Assembly (NCBI GenBank): GCA_900542285.1
Contig: UQNF01000007.1
Span: forward strand, 1-57,390
Direction: 5' to 3'
Length of the DNA stretch: 57,390 nucleotides
From: an uncultured Clostridium sp.
GTDB lineage: Bacteria > Bacillota > Clostridia > Christensenellales > CAG-138
The notes below the pieces were generated by a model that had not been told where the DNA came from, made no database searches, and saw only the letters and a list, made by a program, of their open reading frames with translations. The position numbers and the translations under genes are program-made. Every line of letters begins with the position of its first letter. The first letter of the stretch is position 1. Below, in pieces: positions 57,361 through 57,390 of the stretch.

Positions 57361-57390
57361 GCAAGAATAATACCACAGAAGCTCACAATC
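57357..57390 (+). CDS. Start of a gene cut by the right edge (possible transposase)
   Basis: From TTG 57357, with AAAGGAG nine bases ahead, the frame is open to the window edge and reads (M)RKNNTTEAHN. Only eleven codons are seen, so the product cannot be identified. The surrounding inverted repeat, which would hide the ribosome site in read-through transcripts, is a device known from insertion sequences, and this suggests a transposase gene. The next bases beyond the window would settle it. Confidence 0.4.
   Translation, partial: MRKNNTTEAHN

Overview
The window is about 57 kb from a Gram-positive, low-to-mid-GC Clostridia genome, probably a gut or other anaerobic lineage. Evidence includes the linked murB-rapZ-whiA-dnaE-pfkA block, WhiA, RapZ, a DnaE-type polymerase, many lipobox proteins, a sortase-like C-terminus, strong AGGAGG-type ribosome sites, several likely TTG starts and secreted proteins with TPEP-type linkers. 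I read no tRNA, rRNA or CRISPR array. Species cannot be named from the sequence alone.

Left part (1-10.8 kb, minus strand): an apparent operon for a surface polymer and surface proteins. From a promoter near 10.84 kb it reads: lipid-carrier sugar-phosphate transferase, family 2 glycosyltransferase, LicD-type phosphotransferase, small lipoprotein, a 1543-residue secreted phosphodiester glycosidase (NAGPA type) with choline-binding-like repeats, a divergent Lgt-family protein, and an InlB-repeat surface protein running off the left edge. I infer a system that builds, decorates and trims or binds a phosphodiester-linked glycan.

11-25.5 kb: a GNAT acetyltransferase and a heterodimeric ABC exporter (one degenerate ATP site); a second GNAT; two paralogous lipoproteins with matching promoters; MgtE with a ~230-nt leader holding a 29-codon ORF and a hairpin; an XRE/TPR-like regulator overlapping an ABC exporter; a DUF3795 protein; an archaeal-type AspRS; and an SdpI-family membrane protein.

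25.8-30.6 kb: five genes that look like an extracytoplasmic thiol-redox relay: a TlpA-like thioredoxin with InlB repeat and dockerin, a TlpA-like lipoprotein, a 61-residue CXXC membrane protein, a NapH/YccM-like polyferredoxin membrane protein, and a cysteine-containing surface protein with a VPGTG sorting-like signal. No CcdA/DsbD is present here.

30.7-40.2 kb: a GT-C-like 812-residue membrane protein; an M23 peptidase; HtrA divergent from an OmpR-family two-component pair; a PflX-like radical SAM protein overlapping the kinase gene; and a solute-binding-like protein.

40.3-47.6 kb: murB, rapZ, whiA, dnaE, pfkA. The yvcK gene often found between rapZ and whiA is missing.

48-57.4 kb: an unknown secreted protein, a MATE exporter, an MFS transporter overlapping an unusual fusion of a Tet(M)-like ribosomal GTPase with a YacP/Rae1-type NYN endoribonuclease, the tldD-pmbA pair, and at the right edge a possible mobile-element end whose start codon and ribosome site lie in a long inverted repeat. 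The GTPase-Rae1 fusion and the redox cluster are the best candidates for undescribed biology.
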